64,000 nucleotides of DNA from Haemophilus haemolyticus (GCF_003352385.1 NZ_CP031243.1:1404501-1468500); one strand, 5' to 3'. Positions 1 through 9,733 are shown, numbered from the stretch's first letter. A program made the numbers and translations. The notes: generated from the letters alone by a model not told the origin.

Positions 1-2
1 TA

Positions 3-956
3 CTTGCCAGCTTATTCGGCTATTCATTAGGTGGTCTTTCCATCACCATTGATATGGGTCGTTACTGGCACTTGCCTTACTTCTACATCCCAGGTCAATT
101 CAATACAAACTCGGTGTTATTTGAAACCGCATTTTGTATGACGATTTACATCATTGTTGTCACCCTTGAATTTGCGCCAGTTTGGCTCGGCTTCTTAGGA
201 TTGAAAAAATGGTTTAATAAGCTCAACAAAATTATGTTCTTTGTCATCGCACTTGGCGCACTATTGCCAATGATGCACCAATCATCTATGGGATCATTAA
301 TGATCGCCGCAGGTCATAAAGTTCATCAAGTATGGCAAAGCTATGAAGCATTACCAATCTTATCCTTGCTGACCGCATTTATTATGGGCTTTTCTATCGT
401 CATTTTTGAAGGTTCTTTAGTGCGTGCAGGTTTGGCAGGAAAAACGCCAGATGAACGTTCACTCTTTACCCAGCTTGCAAAAGTGACCGCTGGATTAATC
501 GCACTTTTCCTTGCAGTACGCTTTGGCGAATTGATTTACCATGACAAACTCCATTATGTATTCGGATTCGATAAACTTGGTAAATTTGAAGCCTGGATGT
601 TTTGGATGGAAGTATGGCTAATGACATTACCATTACTCACTTTATTTCTTGGTGAGAAAAAATCTGATTCACGTTGGCTATTTATCTCAGCCTTGAGCAT
701 GTTACTCGGCGCAGCCCTATGGCGTTTAAATTATTCAATGATTATGTACGATCCTGGTAATGGCTATCGTTACTTCCCATCAGCAGAAGAATTACTAATT
801 TCTATTGGTTTCGTTTCCATCGAAATTTGCGCCTATATTTTAATAATTCGTCTATTCCCTGTCTTACCAGTGTTGAAAGAAAAACATCATGAAGACTCGG
901 AACAAATTATTGCCGAAAAAGCACAATTCAGTAAAAAAATGAGCGGAGCAGAATAA
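3..956 (+). CDS. hybB: HybB, hydrogenase-2 membrane subunit (5' end missing)
   Basis: The reading frame is open from base 3 and the first ATG (54) is internal, so this is the C-terminal 317 residues of a protein that is about 392 residues in E. coli. HybB is the NrfD-type integral membrane subunit that links hydrogenase-2 to the quinone pool in the inner membrane. Several hydrophobic helices are visible, with loops such as GRYWHLPYFYIPGQFNTNS and MYDPGNGYRYFPSAEE that are typical of the family. Its stop overlaps the hybC start as TAATG, implying translational coupling. The upstream genes (hybO, hybA) would lie outside the window. Identification is firm from sequence and from the hybC-D-E genes that follow. 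Confidence 0.93.
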   Translation, partial: LASLFGYSLGGLSITIDMGRYWHLPYFYIPGQFNTNSVLFETAFCMTIYIIVVTLEFAPVWLGFLGLKKWFNKLNKIMFFVIALGALLPMMHQSSMGSLMIAAGHKVHQVWQSYEALPILSLLTAFIMGFSIVIFEGSLVRAGLAGKTPDERSLFTQLAKVTAGLIALFLAVRFGELIYHDKLHYVFGFDKLGKFEAWMFWMEVWLMTLPLLTLFLGEKKSDSRWLFISALSMLLGAALWRLNYSMIMYDPGNGYRYFPSAEELLISIGFVSIEICAYILIIRLFPVLPVLKEKHHEDSEQIIAEKAQFSKKMSGAE

Positions 957-2665
957 TGACTGAAAAAAAACGTATCTCAATCGACCCTATCACACGCATT
1001 GAAGGCCATTTGCGTATCGATTGCGAAATTGAAAATGGCGTAGTAACAAACGCTTGGTCATCAGGCACAATGTGGCGTGGTATGGAAAATATCGTGAAAG
1101 GTTCAGATCCGCGTGATGCTTGGATGATTATGCAACGTATTTGTGGCGTTTGTACAACCGTTCACGCCATTATAAGTGTGCGTGCAGTGGAAGATGCTCT
1201 CGGTGCCAAAGTGCCAGTGAATGCACAATATATCCGTAATATGATTCTTTCTGCTCATAGCATGCACGACCATATCGTTCATTTTTACCAACTTTCTGCG
1301 ATGGACTGGGTGGATATCACTGCGGCACTGAACGCTGATCCAGATAAAGCCGCTGAAATGCTTAAAGGTATTTCAACATGGGGACTAAACAGTGCAAATG
1401 AATTCCGCAATGTACAAAATAAAATTAAATCTTTAGTTGAAAGCGGTCAGCTTGGTATTTTTGCCAATGGTTATTTCGGTCACCCTGCCATGAAATTACC
1501 GCCAGAAGTAAACTTAATTGCGGTGGCTCACTATTTACAAGCACTTGAATGTCAGCGTGATTGTAACCGTATTGTGGCATTACTCGGCGGAAAAACACCG
1601 CACATTCAAAACTTAGCAATTGGTGGTGTAGCAAACCCAATCAACTTAGACTCTCAATCAGTATTAAACTTAGAACGTTTAATGTTTGTAAAATCCTGTA
1701 TTGATCGTTTAAATGACTTCGTGACTCAAGTTTATCGTGTTGATGCGGCTATCATTGCAGCTTATTACCCAGAATGGCTTAATCTTGGTAAAACATCAGG
1801 TAACTATCTTTCTGTACCTGAATATCCAATTGACGGTGATAATTCTAAATTTGCTCTAACAGGTGGCTATATTGAAAACTTCGATATTTCGACCTTCCGT
1901 CCAATTACCCAACAGAAAGATGAATTTGTTGTAAAAGGCATTAAAGAAAGTGGTAAACACGCTTGGTATGAAGACGATGAACCACTTGAACCTTGGGCTG
2001 GTTTAACACGTCCGAAATATACTGGTTGGCAAGATGAAGGCAAATATTCATGGGTTAAAGCGCCAAGTTTCTACGGAAAAGTTGTTGAAGTGGGCCCTCT
2101 TGCCTATTTAATGTGTAACTTAGCAAACGAAAATAAAGATACATTACATCACTTTAACCATATTAAAGGGTTGTATGAAAAACTAAGCGGCAATACCTTA
2201 TCTGTTGACCATTTACATTCAACCTTAGGACGTATTATTGCTCGTACCGTACATTGTTGCGTGCTAAATAATATTCTTGAACAACAATGGAAACTACTTG
2301 TTGATAATATTGGTACTGGTGATACTGTTGCTTATCTCAAGACAGACATTCCACAAACAGGTGAGTTTAAAGGTGTTGGTTTTGGTGAAGTACCTCGTGG
2401 CATGCTCTCTCACTGGGTTGTTGTTAAAAATGGCAAAATTGAAAACTATCAAGCCGTTGTACCATCGACTTGGAATGCAGGCCCTCGTAACCAAAATGAT
2501 GAAATGGGGCCTTATGAGCTTTCCATCATCGGTACACCTGTAGCAGATCCAACAAAACCATTAGAAGTTGTGCGTACAATCCACTCTTTCGACCCTTGCA
2601 TGTCATGCGCAGTGCATGTTGTGAATACAGAAAATGGTGAAGTCACACAAGTGAAGGTGCTCTAA
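956..2665 (+). CDS. hybC: HybC, hydrogenase-2 large (NiFe) subunit
   Basis: This 569-residue protein is the catalytic large subunit of a periplasm-facing, uptake-type [NiFe] hydrogenase. It carries both nickel-binding CxxC pairs: RICGVC (Cys63, Cys66) near the N-terminus and DPCMSC (Cys548, Cys551) near the C-terminus. After the motif comes AVH and a 15-residue tail (VVNTENGEVTQVKVL), the peptide normally removed after the His by HybD once nickel is inserted. The length matches E. coli HybC (567). It overlaps hybB and hybD by one base each (TAATG). The gene looks intact and functional. Confidence 0.97.
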   Translation: MTEKKRISIDPITRIEGHLRIDCEIENGVVTNAWSSGTMWRGMENIVKGSDPRDAWMIMQRICGVCTTVHAIISVRAVEDALGAKVPVNAQYIRNMILSAHSMHDHIVHFYQLSAMDWVDITAALNADPDKAAEMLKGISTWGLNSANEFRNVQNKIKSLVESGQLGIFANGYFGHPAMKLPPEVNLIAVAHYLQALECQRDCNRIVALLGGKTPHIQNLAIGGVANPINLDSQSVLNLERLMFVKSCIDRLNDFVTQVYRVDAAIIAAYYPEWLNLGKTSGNYLSVPEYPIDGDNSKFALTGGYIENFDISTFRPITQQKDEFVVKGIKESGKHAWYEDDEPLEPWAGLTRPKYTGWQDEGKYSWVKAPSFYGKVVEVGPLAYLMCNLANENKDTLHHFNHIKGLYEKLSGNTLSVDHLHSTLGRIIARTVHCCVLNNILEQQWKLLVDNIGTGDTVAYLKTDIPQTGEFKGVGFGEVPRGMLSHWVVVKNGKIENYQAVVPSTWNAGPRNQNDEMGPYELSIIGTPVADPTKPLEVVRTIHSFDPCMSCAVHVVNTENGEVTQVKVL

Positions 2666-3138
2666 TGAAGCCATTAATCTTAGGCGTTGGTAATATTTTA
2701 CTCGGCGATGAAGGCGTGGGCGTACGAATCGCCCAAGCCCTAGAAAATCGCTCTGAAATTTTACCACACTTTGACGTGGTTGACGGTGGCACTTGCGGCA
2801 TGGAATTATTGGATGAAATGGCAAATCGTGAGCATATCATCATCATTGATGCTATACTCGCCAATAAACAGCCAGGAGAAATCATTGTGCTTCATGATGA
2901 GCAAGTGCCAGTATTTTTCTCACGTAAAATTTCACCACACCAACTTGGTATTTGCGATGTACTTTCTGCGTTAAAATTAACGGATGAATTCCCTAAAAAC
3001 CTATGCTTAATAGGGGTTCAACCAGAAACTTTTGAGCCGCAGATTACATTAAGTGAAACAATTCAAAAACAATTTCCAGAAATTTTTAAAACATTAGAAA
3101 ACGTTTTGAAAGAGTATGGATTTCACGTTCAAATGTAG
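2665..3138 (+). CDS. hybD: HybD, hydrogenase-2 maturation endopeptidase
   Basis: This 157-residue nickel-dependent endopeptidase removes the C-terminal tail of HybC. The N-terminal GVGNILLGDEGVG motif contains Glu16. Asp62 (IIDAI) and His92 (SPHQ) complete the three metal ligands known from E. coli HybD (Glu16, Asp62, His93). The start overlaps the hybC stop (TAATG), so enzyme and substrate are translationally coupled. All key residues are present. The assignment to HybD rather than HyaD or HycI rests mainly on operon context. Confidence 0.95.
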   Translation: MKPLILGVGNILLGDEGVGVRIAQALENRSEILPHFDVVDGGTCGMELLDEMANREHIIIIDAILANKQPGEIIVLHDEQVPVFFSRKISPHQLGICDVLSALKLTDEFPKNLCLIGVQPETFEPQITLSETIQKQFPEIFKTLENVLKEYGFHVQM

Positions 3139-3154
3139 ATGAGAAATAACAGAT

Positions 3155-3206
3155 TTCACGCACACCATAATTTGTTCTTATAGTATGCGTGAATTGTTGA
3201 AATTCA
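3155..3206 (+). other. Stem-loops between hybD and hybE
   Basis: TTCACGCA (3155-3162) pairs with TGCGTGAA (3186-3193) across a 23-base loop, and GAATT/AATTC forms a second small hairpin at 3192-3206. There is no T-run, so this is not a classic terminator. It fills most of the only sizeable gap in the hyb operon and could influence mRNA processing or the level of hybE and hybG. The function is inferred. Confidence 0.4.
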
Positions 3207-3229
3207 CCTCGCTATAAATTTTAATAATT

Positions 3230-3739
3230 ATGTATCGACACGAAAAAACACCAGAAAATACCACCGCACTTGAAGGTGTCATTCAAGGCTTAGCCGAAGA
3301 GCCATCTTCAATCTTCCAAAACGAAATGCAAAAAGTTGCAGAAGAAATGAAAGATCTTCCTTTCTATCGAAAAGGTATCGACTGCTATTGCCCTAAATTT
3401 GTACTTTTTGAAAACCAATGGATAGGTACGGTTGTGACACCTTGGATGTTGAGCATTGTCATTTTGCCAGGCAAAGATCAAGAATGGGAACCGCGCGAAA
3501 TTGGCGATAAACTTTCAGTACAACTACCCTATAAAACCTTCACGTTCACAGTGAGTAGTTTAGAAAATATTCCACAATATCTTAGTTGCTCCCTTCATTC
3601 TCCGATTGATCCTGCAATGACAAATACTCAAGCGGCTCAACTCGCGCAAGATTGCCTCAGAATGATTTTATCGATGCCAACAAAAGCAACAACTTTTGAT
3701 CCAGATCGACGTAACTTATTCCGCGCAATAGTAAAATAG
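3230..3739 (+). CDS. hybE: HybE, hydrogenase-2 assembly chaperone
   Basis: This 169-residue protein is of the HybE type. In E. coli HybE is a dedicated chaperone that interacts with the hydrogenase-2 precursor before Tat export. Residues 55-145 contain the conserved core [16 protein letters not shown] and [10 protein letters not shown]. The chosen ATG at 3230 has no clear Shine-Dalgarno, but an in-frame stop at 3215-3217 rules out a much earlier start. The N-terminal 25 residues are not obviously conserved, so a later start cannot be excluded. It lies 91 bp after hybD and 29 bp before hybG. Confidence 0.9.
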   Translation: MYRHEKTPENTTALEGVIQGLAEEPSSIFQNEMQKVAEEMKDLPFYRKGIDCYCPKFVLFENQWIGTVVTPWMLSIVILPGKDQEWEPREIGDKLSVQLPYKTFTFTVSSLENIPQYLSCSLHSPIDPAMTNTQAAQLAQDCLRMILSMPTKATTFDPDRRNLFRAIVK

Positions 3740-3768
3740 ACACAAATTTCAATAGGAGTGAAAGTATT

Positions 3769-4044
3769 ATGTGTTTAGGTGTTCCAGGCCAAATTGTTAA
3801 AATTGGCGAAAGTGCTCTTCAACTTGCCACCGTGGATGTATGTGGCGTACAACGTGATGTGAATATTTCACTGGTCTGCACTGGAGATCCTGCCGATTTA
3901 CTTGGCAAATGGGTGCTCGTTCATGTAGGCTTTGCAATGAGTGTTATTGATGAAGATGAAGCCAAGAAAACCCAAGAAGCCCTGCTCGCTATGAGTCAAC
4001 TAGAACACGAAGTTGGGGATTTTTTAGGATTAAATCAAAAATAA
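3769..4044 (+). CDS. hybG: HybG/HypC-family hydrogenase maturation chaperone
   Basis: This 91-residue HypC-family protein starts with the diagnostic MCLGVPGQ; the N-terminal Cys binds the Fe(CN)2CO precursor and delivers it to the large subunit. A good ribosome site (AGGAGTG, 3754-3760) precedes the ATG. It is the last gene of the hyb operon and is followed at once by a terminator. In E. coli the order is hybE-hybF-hybG; here no hybF (a HypA homologue) lies between hybE and this gene. It could equally be called hypC; hybG is preferred from position. Confidence 0.92.
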   Translation: MCLGVPGQIVKIGESALQLATVDVCGVQRDVNISLVCTGDPADLLGKWVLVHVGFAMSVIDEDEAKKTQEALLAMSQLEHEVGDFLGLNQK

Positions 4045-4073
4045 AAAAGTAGGCATTGCGCCTACTTTTTTAT
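4044..4073 (+). terminator. Rho-independent terminator of the hyb operon
   Basis: An 11-bp stem, AAAAAGTAGGC (4044-4054) with GCCTACTTTTT (4060-4070), has a five-base loop and ends in a T-run. It starts within the hybG stop codon and clearly closes the hydrogenase operon. Confidence 0.9.
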
Positions 4074-4241
4074 TCCAATTTATACCTCTCAATCTCTCTA
4101 ATTTTTCTAATCTAAACCAATATTTCTCTTATCTTTTTATTTAAGAAATATCTCTATAACAATGTAAAAAGTCTATTAATTGAATCATTTAATTGTAATG
4201 TAGAAGATGATAGTGCAGTGGAAATTTTAATCTTTTACAAA

Positions 4242-4346
4242 TTATATCTCATAGGATATAAATAACAAATTATACTTTACAAGATATAAAACAAGATTTA
4301 TACTTTATGGCGTATAAAACAATTTCTATATGCTATAGCGTATGAG
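4242..4346. promoter_or_regulatory. Four phased HipB-type operator repeats
   Basis: Four 21-bp elements begin at 4242, 4270, 4298 and 4326, a period of exactly 28 bp. Each has the form TATAY-N8-RTATA: perfectly palindromic TATAT...ATATA in copy 1, TATAC...ATATA in copy 2, TATAC...GTATA in copy 3 and TATAT...GTATG in copy 4. The last copy ends 8 bp before the hipB ATG. E. coli hipBA is autoregulated through four TATCC-N8-GGATA operators, so the architecture is the same with changed half-sites. This is the likely autoregulatory region for HipB/HipA binding. Confidence 0.8.
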
Positions 4347-4354
4347 GAGTCACA

Positions 4355-4633
4355 ATGGTTATCACCACCGCAAAAATGCTTTCTCATGTCATTCGTGAAT
4401 TTCGCTATCAAGGCGATCTGTCACAAACTGATGTTGCTAAACTCGCCGGAACTACCCAAGCCAGAATTTCAGCGTTTGAGAATGAGCCAGAGCGTACTAA
4501 ATTAGAAACGCTATTTAAAATTCTAGCAGGATTAGAACTAGAGCTTATTGTGCAACCACGCAAAAAGTCATCTGATACTGCTCTCTCAATCAAGGAGCCA
4601 ACAGCAACATACGATGACGACGAGGCATGGTAA
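4355..4633 (+). CDS. hipB: HipB-like antitoxin, Xre-type repressor
   Basis: This 92-residue protein has a helix-turn-helix of the Xre/Cro type at about residues 13-60 (DLSQTDVAKLAGTTQARISA is the recognition part). It would bind the phased operators just upstream, repressing its own operon and neutralising HipA. A strong ribosome site GAGGAG (4343-4348) lies just upstream and overlaps the fourth operator repeat. The stop overlaps the hipA start as TAATG. The C-terminal tail is acidic (DDDEAW), and in E. coli HipB a C-terminal Trp contacts HipA; the terminal Trp here fits. Sequence plus context make the call secure. Confidence 0.92.
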   Translation: MVITTAKMLSHVIREFRYQGDLSQTDVAKLAGTTQARISAFENEPERTKLETLFKILAGLELELIVQPRKKSSDTALSIKEPTATYDDDEAW

Positions 4634-5913
4634 TGAGTAACTCGATTCTAAACGTTGCCATGAATGGCTTGTTAGTCGGTGAATGGCGAAAACTCACCAG
4701 TGGCGCCACCGAATTTCAGTATGCGGAAAAATGGCTTGAATCTGTTCGCTCGCGTCCTATTTCATTGTCACTGCCCTTGTCGCACAAAATTTATCGAGGA
4801 GATTCCGTTTACAATTTCTTCGATAATCTCCTCCCGGACAATGAGCAGATCCGTTCACGCATTCAACAACGTTTCCAAACCTCAACGAAATCCCCATTTG
4901 ATTTACTTTCGGCGATTGGACAGGATTGTATCGGCGCAATTCAACTTTATCAGGGCGAGAACCGCTCGGTACGTCAAATTTATGCAGAACCGCTAAATGA
5001 CAAAGAGGTGGAAAACGTGCTGAAAAACTACCACACTTTTCCTCTAGGCATGGAAGAACGCGAGGATTTCCGAATTTCTTTAGCCGGCGCTCAGGAAAAA
5101 ACAGCGCTGCTTTATTATCAGAATCAATGGCAGCGCCCTTTGCATTCCACCGCGACCAGCCATATTTTTAAACTCCCGATTGGTATGGTCGCACAAGGGC
5201 AGCTTGATCTTTCCGGCAGCTGTGAAAATGAATGGCTTTGCTTGAATATCATGAAAGCCCTCGGTTTATCGGTTCCTCAAAGCCAAATTCATTATTTCGG
5301 TGAAATGAAAGTACTGATTGTGGAGCGCTTTGATCGTCGTTGGTCTGAAAATAGGAGTTGGCTAATTCGTTTACCACAAGAAGATATGTGCCAAGCACTC
5401 AACATCGCTCCTGCACGAAAATATGAAAATGACGGTGGTCCGAGCATTCTGCAAATTATGTCGCTCCTCAACGGTTCATCCAACGCCCAAGCAGATCGCA
5501 AGCAGTTTTTTAAAGCACAAATTATTTTCTGGCTACTTTGTGCCATTGACGGTCATGGCAAAAACTTCAGTTTATTTTTGGAACAAGAGAATCGCTATCG
5601 TCTAACGCCTTTTTATGATGTGATGTCCGCCTATCCGCTCATCAAACACAACGGACTACAAAAGCAAAAAGTCAAAATGGCAATGACGTGGCACGGCGAA
5701 AATAAACATTATTTATGGGATAAAATACAACTCCGCCACATTTTTAATACGGCTAAACTCGCCGGCCTAGCAAAGGAAACGGTAGAAGACATTTTGCATG
5801 AGATCTGTGCACTATATCCAAGAGTAAGTGAAATAAATACCCATGGATTACCTGATGAAATTGTTGAGCCTATTTTAATGGGATTAGAAATGCAGATGAA
5901 AAAGATAAGTTAA
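4633..5913 (+). CDS. hipA: HipA-like serine/threonine kinase toxin
   Basis: This 426-residue protein (ATG at 4633; an in-frame ATG at 4627 is possible) is a full-length HipA kinase. The N-terminal subdomain covers about residues 1-110, followed by the Ser-containing loop ISLAGAQEKTALL, where E. coli HipA has its inactivating autophosphorylation Ser150. The C-terminal kinase core shows IVERFDR, the catalytic AIDGHGKNFS and the metal-binding YDVMSAYP segments. E. coli HipA phosphorylates glutamyl-tRNA synthetase and induces persistence. No motif is missing, so it is probably active. It is coupled to hipB and ends in an uptake-signal dyad terminator. Confidence 0.94.
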   Translation: MSNSILNVAMNGLLVGEWRKLTSGATEFQYAEKWLESVRSRPISLSLPLSHKIYRGDSVYNFFDNLLPDNEQIRSRIQQRFQTSTKSPFDLLSAIGQDCIGAIQLYQGENRSVRQIYAEPLNDKEVENVLKNYHTFPLGMEEREDFRISLAGAQEKTALLYYQNQWQRPLHSTATSHIFKLPIGMVAQGQLDLSGSCENEWLCLNIMKALGLSVPQSQIHYFGEMKVLIVERFDRRWSENRSWLIRLPQEDMCQALNIAPARKYENDGGPSILQIMSLLNGSSNAQADRKQFFKAQIIFWLLCAIDGHGKNFSLFLEQENRYRLTPFYDVMSAYPLIKHNGLQKQKVKMAMTWHGENKHYLWDKIQLRHIFNTAKLAGLAKETVEDILHEICALYPRVSEINTHGLPDEIVEPILMGLEMQMKKIS

Positions 5914-5943
5914 AAAGTGCGGTGAATTTCCACCGCACTTTTA
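5913..5943. terminator. Uptake-signal dyad terminator after hipA
   Basis: AAAAGTGCGGT and ACCGCACTTTT (within 5913-5943) are inverted copies of the Haemophilus uptake signal forming a stem with a short loop. It would terminate hipA, and on the other strand the AT-rich gene that ends at 5955. Confidence 0.8.
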
Positions 5944-5954
5944 CAACTAAAGAA

Positions 5955-6818
5955 TTATTTAACTAATGACTTATAAGCACCAGTAGTCTTGAAATTAGGA
6001 TTATTTTTTATGTCATCACGAATTTTGTTTAAATTATTATCGTTCATCTCCCTCCTCATATCATAAAAAAAACATATCTGATCACAAATTAATTTCTTCA
6101 AAACTTCAGGCGCATCCACAATATTATTGATGTTAAATATACCCTCTTCCAATTCTAGAGTATTATTTATTTCTGATATCGCATCCCAGCCATCATTAAA
6201 AATATAAAAATACATAAATGGTAATTTAAATAAAGAAATATACCTATGAGGATCATCTAAAAATCTAATATCAAAATTATCTACAGATCTTTCTAGAAAA
6301 TATCTAGCATATATTTCCATACCACTAATATCTTCACGAAATAATGGTAAAAAATAAATTTTAGTATTAACTACTAAACTTAGCATTTGCTTTTTCAAAA
6401 TTTCAGAAAGCTTAAAGATATACTCTTTATCTGCCAACTCCCAATTATTATTTTTATTAAAGTCGATAGTTATAAGTTTTCTCCAAAAAATAGAAATAAT
6501 TGCCAGTAAACTTTCTTTACTTACATTTAATTCCTTCGATTGAGTTCGATAATTTGCAATTTTCCTAAAAATTTCTCTAGAAAATTTATCTTCCCAAGAA
6601 GATAATCGTTGTTCACAACTATTACATAATAAGTATACCTTAATACCATCTTGTTCTCTTTTATTCACATTATCTGAGTATCTCAAATAGGGAGTTGGAG
6701 ATGTCTCCTTTATCCAATCATAAATAAACTTAGGTATAATGTGTGATTCCTTTAACAGAATTTTTTCAGTATCACATAATCTGCAGGTTCCAATATTTTT
6801 ACACATCTTGATATCCAT
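5955..6818 (-). CDS. Unknown protein with HNH-like CxxC/SHIIPKF zinc motif
   Basis: This 287-residue protein has no function I can name. Near the N-terminus is CRLC (Cys12, Cys15), then SHIIPKFIYDWI (His26), then LLCNSCEQR (Cys65, Cys68). This spacing resembles the zinc-binding part of HNH/treble-clef nucleases, and similar proteins beginning CxxC...SHIIPKF are scattered in bacterial accessory regions. The remaining 210 residues are rich in Asn, Ile, Lys and aromatics with no recognised domain. The gene is far more AT-rich than its neighbours, stands alone between hipBA and valS, and was probably acquired horizontally. A nuclease or defence role is speculation. There is no signal peptide or clear membrane segment. 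Confidence 0.75.
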   Translation of the reverse strand: MDIKMCKNIGTCRLCDTEKILLKESHIIPKFIYDWIKETSPTPYLRYSDNVNKREQDGIKVYLLCNSCEQRLSSWEDKFSREIFRKIANYRTQSKELNVSKESLLAIISIFWRKLITIDFNKNNNWELADKEYIFKLSEILKKQMLSLVVNTKIYFLPLFREDISGMEIYARYFLERSVDNFDIRFLDDPHRYISLFKLPFMYFYIFNDGWDAISEINNTLELEEGIFNINNIVDAPEVLKKLICDQICFFYDMRREMNDNNLNKIRDDIKNNPNFKTTGAYKSLVK

Positions 6819-6851
6819 AAAATGGTCAGTAAAATTGTCAACTTAATTTAA

Positions 6852-9716
6852 TCATAATTTTTCTATCTCCTTATACTGCTCTTGGATTTTTTCTAATCCA
6901 GATTGGTATTCCGCTTGTTTTTCGCGTTCTTTCGCAATCACTGCTTCAGGTGCTTTAGCCACGAAAGCTTCATTGCTGAGTTTATTCTCGATGCGTTTAA
7001 CTTCATTTTGATATTTTTCAATCTCTTTAGCTAAACGGGCAAGCTCTGCTTCTTTATTGATAAAGCCAGCCATTGGCACGAGCAATTCAGCATTGCCAAC
7101 AAGTTTCGCTACCGCAAGTGGTGCTGTTTCGTTTGCGGCTAACACTCGAACGTTGTCTAATTTCGCCATGGCTTTTAAAAGAGCGGTCTGTTTTTCGAGA
7201 ATTTTTGCGTTTTCTGCACTTAAATTACGGAATAACAGATCTAAGCCTTTGCTTGGTGCGATGTTGCTTTCCGCACGGATATTACGCACCGCAACGATCA
7301 CTTCTTTTAACCACTCAATTTCAGCTTCTGCTTCTAGATCAAAGCCGTTTTCTTCCACTTGGGGGAAAGGTTGTAACATAATGCTGTCAGCAGTAATATC
7401 GACGAATCCTTTCACTTTTTGCCAAATTTCTTCGGTAATAAATGGAATAAGCGGATGGGCTAAACGTAATAATTTTTCTAACACGTGAACCAAGGTTTGA
7501 CTTGCCGCACGGATTTGCGCTGCATTGCCGTTTGCAAATACTGGTTTAGTCAATTCTAAATACCAGTCACAAAATTGGTTCCAAGTAAACTCATAAATCG
7601 CATTGGCACAAAGGTCGAAGCGGTATTGGCTTAGTGAGTTACGGAAAGTTTCCACGGTACGATTGAATTCTGATTGAATCCAACGATCCGCTAATGATAA
7701 CTCGATCTCGCCTTCGCTTAAATCTAATTTGTCATTAGTTAAGACGAAACGGCTTGCATTCCACAATTTATTGCAGAAGTTGCGGTAGCCTTCTAGGCGT
7801 TTCATATCCCAGTTGATGTCACGACCGTTTGAAGCCAACGCAGCTAATGTAAAACGCAATGCGTCTGTACCGTGAGCAGCAATGCCGTCCGCAAATTCTT
7901 TGCGGGTTGCTTTAGCAATTTTTTCTGCTAATTGCGGCTGCATCATGTTGCCAGTGCGTTTTTCAAGTAAATCTTCAAGGCTGATACCGTCAATCATATC
8001 GATTGGATCAAGTACGTTACCTTTTGATTTCGACATTTTTTGGCCTTGCTCATCACGGATCAAGCCTGTTACGTACACCGTTTTGAATGGTACTTGTGGT
8101 TTGCCGTTTTCATCTTTCACAAAGTGCATCGTAAACATGATCATACGTGCAACCCAGAAGAAGATAATATCAAAACCAGTGATTAACACATCCGTTGGGT
8201 GGAACATTTTGAGTTCTTTAGTTTGCTCTGGCCAACCTAAAGTTGAGAACGTCCACAAGCCTGAGGAGAACCACGTATCCAGCACGTCTTCATCTTGTTT
8301 AAGTTCAACCGCAAAATCTAAGTTGTATTTTGACCGCACTTCTGCTTCGTTACGCGCAACATACACATTGCCTTCCGCGTCATACCACGCTGGAATACGG
8401 TGCCCCCACCAAAGTTGGCGAGAGATACACCAATCTTGAATATCACGCATCCAAGAGAAGTAAAGGTTTTCGTATTGTTTCGGTACGAATTGGATTTCTC
8501 CATCTTCCACTACTTTAATCGCTACATCAGCAAGCGGTTTCACGCTCACATACCATTGGTCGGTTAGCATCGGCTCGATTGGCACGCCGCCACGGTCGCC
8601 ATAAGGCACTTTCAAATCATGTGGTTTAATTTCGTCTAATAAACCAAGCGCTTCAAAATCTGCCACGATTTTCTTACGTGCAGCAAAACGCTCTAAGCCA
8701 CGGTAATCCGCAGGAATAGTTGCTTCATAGCCGGTAAGTGGTTTGCCATCAGTACCGATAATTTCCGCTTCATCACGAATATCTGCATTTAAAGTTAATA
8801 CATTAACTATTGGCAATCTGTGACGTTTACCCACTTCGTAGTCGTTGAAGTCGTGCGCAGGGGTAATTTTAACCACACCAGTACCGAATTCACGATCTAC
8901 ATATTCATCGGCAATAATCGGAATTTCACGGTTTTCAAGCGGTAGAATTACCGTCTTACCTTGCAAATCTTTGTAGCGTTCATCTTCAGGATGCACAGCC
9001 ACCGCCGTATCGCCCAACATAGTTTCTGGACGCGTGGTTGCCACTACTAAATAATCTTTACCATCTGCCGTTTTTGCACCATTTGCTAACGGATAGCGGA
9101 AATGCCAAAGGGAACCTTTGCTCTCTTTGTTTTCTACTTCTAAATCAGAAATCGCGGTGTGAAGTTTTGGATCCCAGTTTACTAAGCGTTTGCCACGGTA
9201 AATCAAACCTTCTTCGTGCAAACGAACAAACACTTCTTTTACCGCATTGGATAACCCCTCGTCCATAGTGAAACGCTCACGTTCCCAGTCGATTGAGTTA
9301 CCTAAACGGCGCATTTGTTGGCTGATAGTGCCACCAGAATAGGCTTTCCAATCCCAAATTTTATTGATAAACGCTTCGCGGCCATAATCGTGGCGGGTTT
9401 TGCCTTCTTCTGCGGCGATTTTACGTTCCACCACCATTTGAGTTGCAATACCCGCATGGTCTGTCCCCGCTTGCCATAAGGTGTTATGCCCTTCCATACG
9501 GTTAAAACGGATTAAAGTATCCATTAAGGTTTGTTGGAAAGCATGCCCCATGTGTAGCGAACCTGTTACGTTCGGCGGCGGAATCGCAATGCAATAGCTC
9601 GGCGCATTTTCATTTTCAGACGGTTTAAAATAACCGCTCTCTTCCCAATGTTGATAAAGGGCTTGTTCTACCGCAGACGGATTAAAACGGTCTGCCATTT
9701 GGAGGTTTTTTGTCAT
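6852..9716 (-). CDS. valS: Valyl-tRNA synthetase
   Basis: This 954-residue class I aminoacyl-tRNA synthetase charges tRNA-Val in the cytoplasm. The HIGH signature appears as HMGH at residues 55-58 ([13 protein letters not shown]) and the KMSKS signature as [10 protein letters not shown] in the middle of the protein. The inserted editing domain (about 190-340) contains [10 protein letters not shown]. The C-terminal 70 residues form the usual ValS coiled coil ([19 protein letters not shown]). The ATG at 9716 gives six more N-terminal residues than E. coli; Met7 is an alternative start. Full length and intact. Confidence 0.98.
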   Translation of the reverse strand: MTKNLQMADRFNPSAVEQALYQHWEESGYFKPSENENAPSYCIAIPPPNVTGSLHMGHAFQQTLMDTLIRFNRMEGHNTLWQAGTDHAGIATQMVVERKIAAEEGKTRHDYGREAFINKIWDWKAYSGGTISQQMRRLGNSIDWERERFTMDEGLSNAVKEVFVRLHEEGLIYRGKRLVNWDPKLHTAISDLEVENKESKGSLWHFRYPLANGAKTADGKDYLVVATTRPETMLGDTAVAVHPEDERYKDLQGKTVILPLENREIPIIADEYVDREFGTGVVKITPAHDFNDYEVGKRHRLPIVNVLTLNADIRDEAEIIGTDGKPLTGYEATIPADYRGLERFAARKKIVADFEALGLLDEIKPHDLKVPYGDRGGVPIEPMLTDQWYVSVKPLADVAIKVVEDGEIQFVPKQYENLYFSWMRDIQDWCISRQLWWGHRIPAWYDAEGNVYVARNEAEVRSKYNLDFAVELKQDEDVLDTWFSSGLWTFSTLGWPEQTKELKMFHPTDVLITGFDIIFFWVARMIMFTMHFVKDENGKPQVPFKTVYVTGLIRDEQGQKMSKSKGNVLDPIDMIDGISLEDLLEKRTGNMMQPQLAEKIAKATRKEFADGIAAHGTDALRFTLAALASNGRDINWDMKRLEGYRNFCNKLWNASRFVLTNDKLDLSEGEIELSLADRWIQSEFNRTVETFRNSLSQYRFDLCANAIYEFTWNQFCDWYLELTKPVFANGNAAQIRAASQTLVHVLEKLLRLAHPLIPFITEEIWQKVKGFVDITADSIMLQPFPQVEENGFDLEAEAEIEWLKEVIVAVRNIRAESNIAPSKGLDLLFRNLSAENAKILEKQTALLKAMAKLDNVRVLAANETAPLAVAKLVGNAELLVPMAGFINKEAELARLAKEIEKYQNEVKRIENKLSNEAFVAKAPEAVIAKEREKQAEYQSGLEKIQEQYKEIEKL

Positions 9717-9733
9717 CGTTTAATTGTCTCTAA

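Noticed and set aside
4242..4346. Short phased repeats considered as a plasmid iteron or CRISPR-like array
   Set aside because: They are palindromic, directly upstream of hipB and end at its ribosome site, so operators are the simpler explanation; no replication gene is nearby.
7057..7488. A 143-residue ORF opposite valS
   Set aside because: Antisense shadow of the intact valS; no recognisable protein features.
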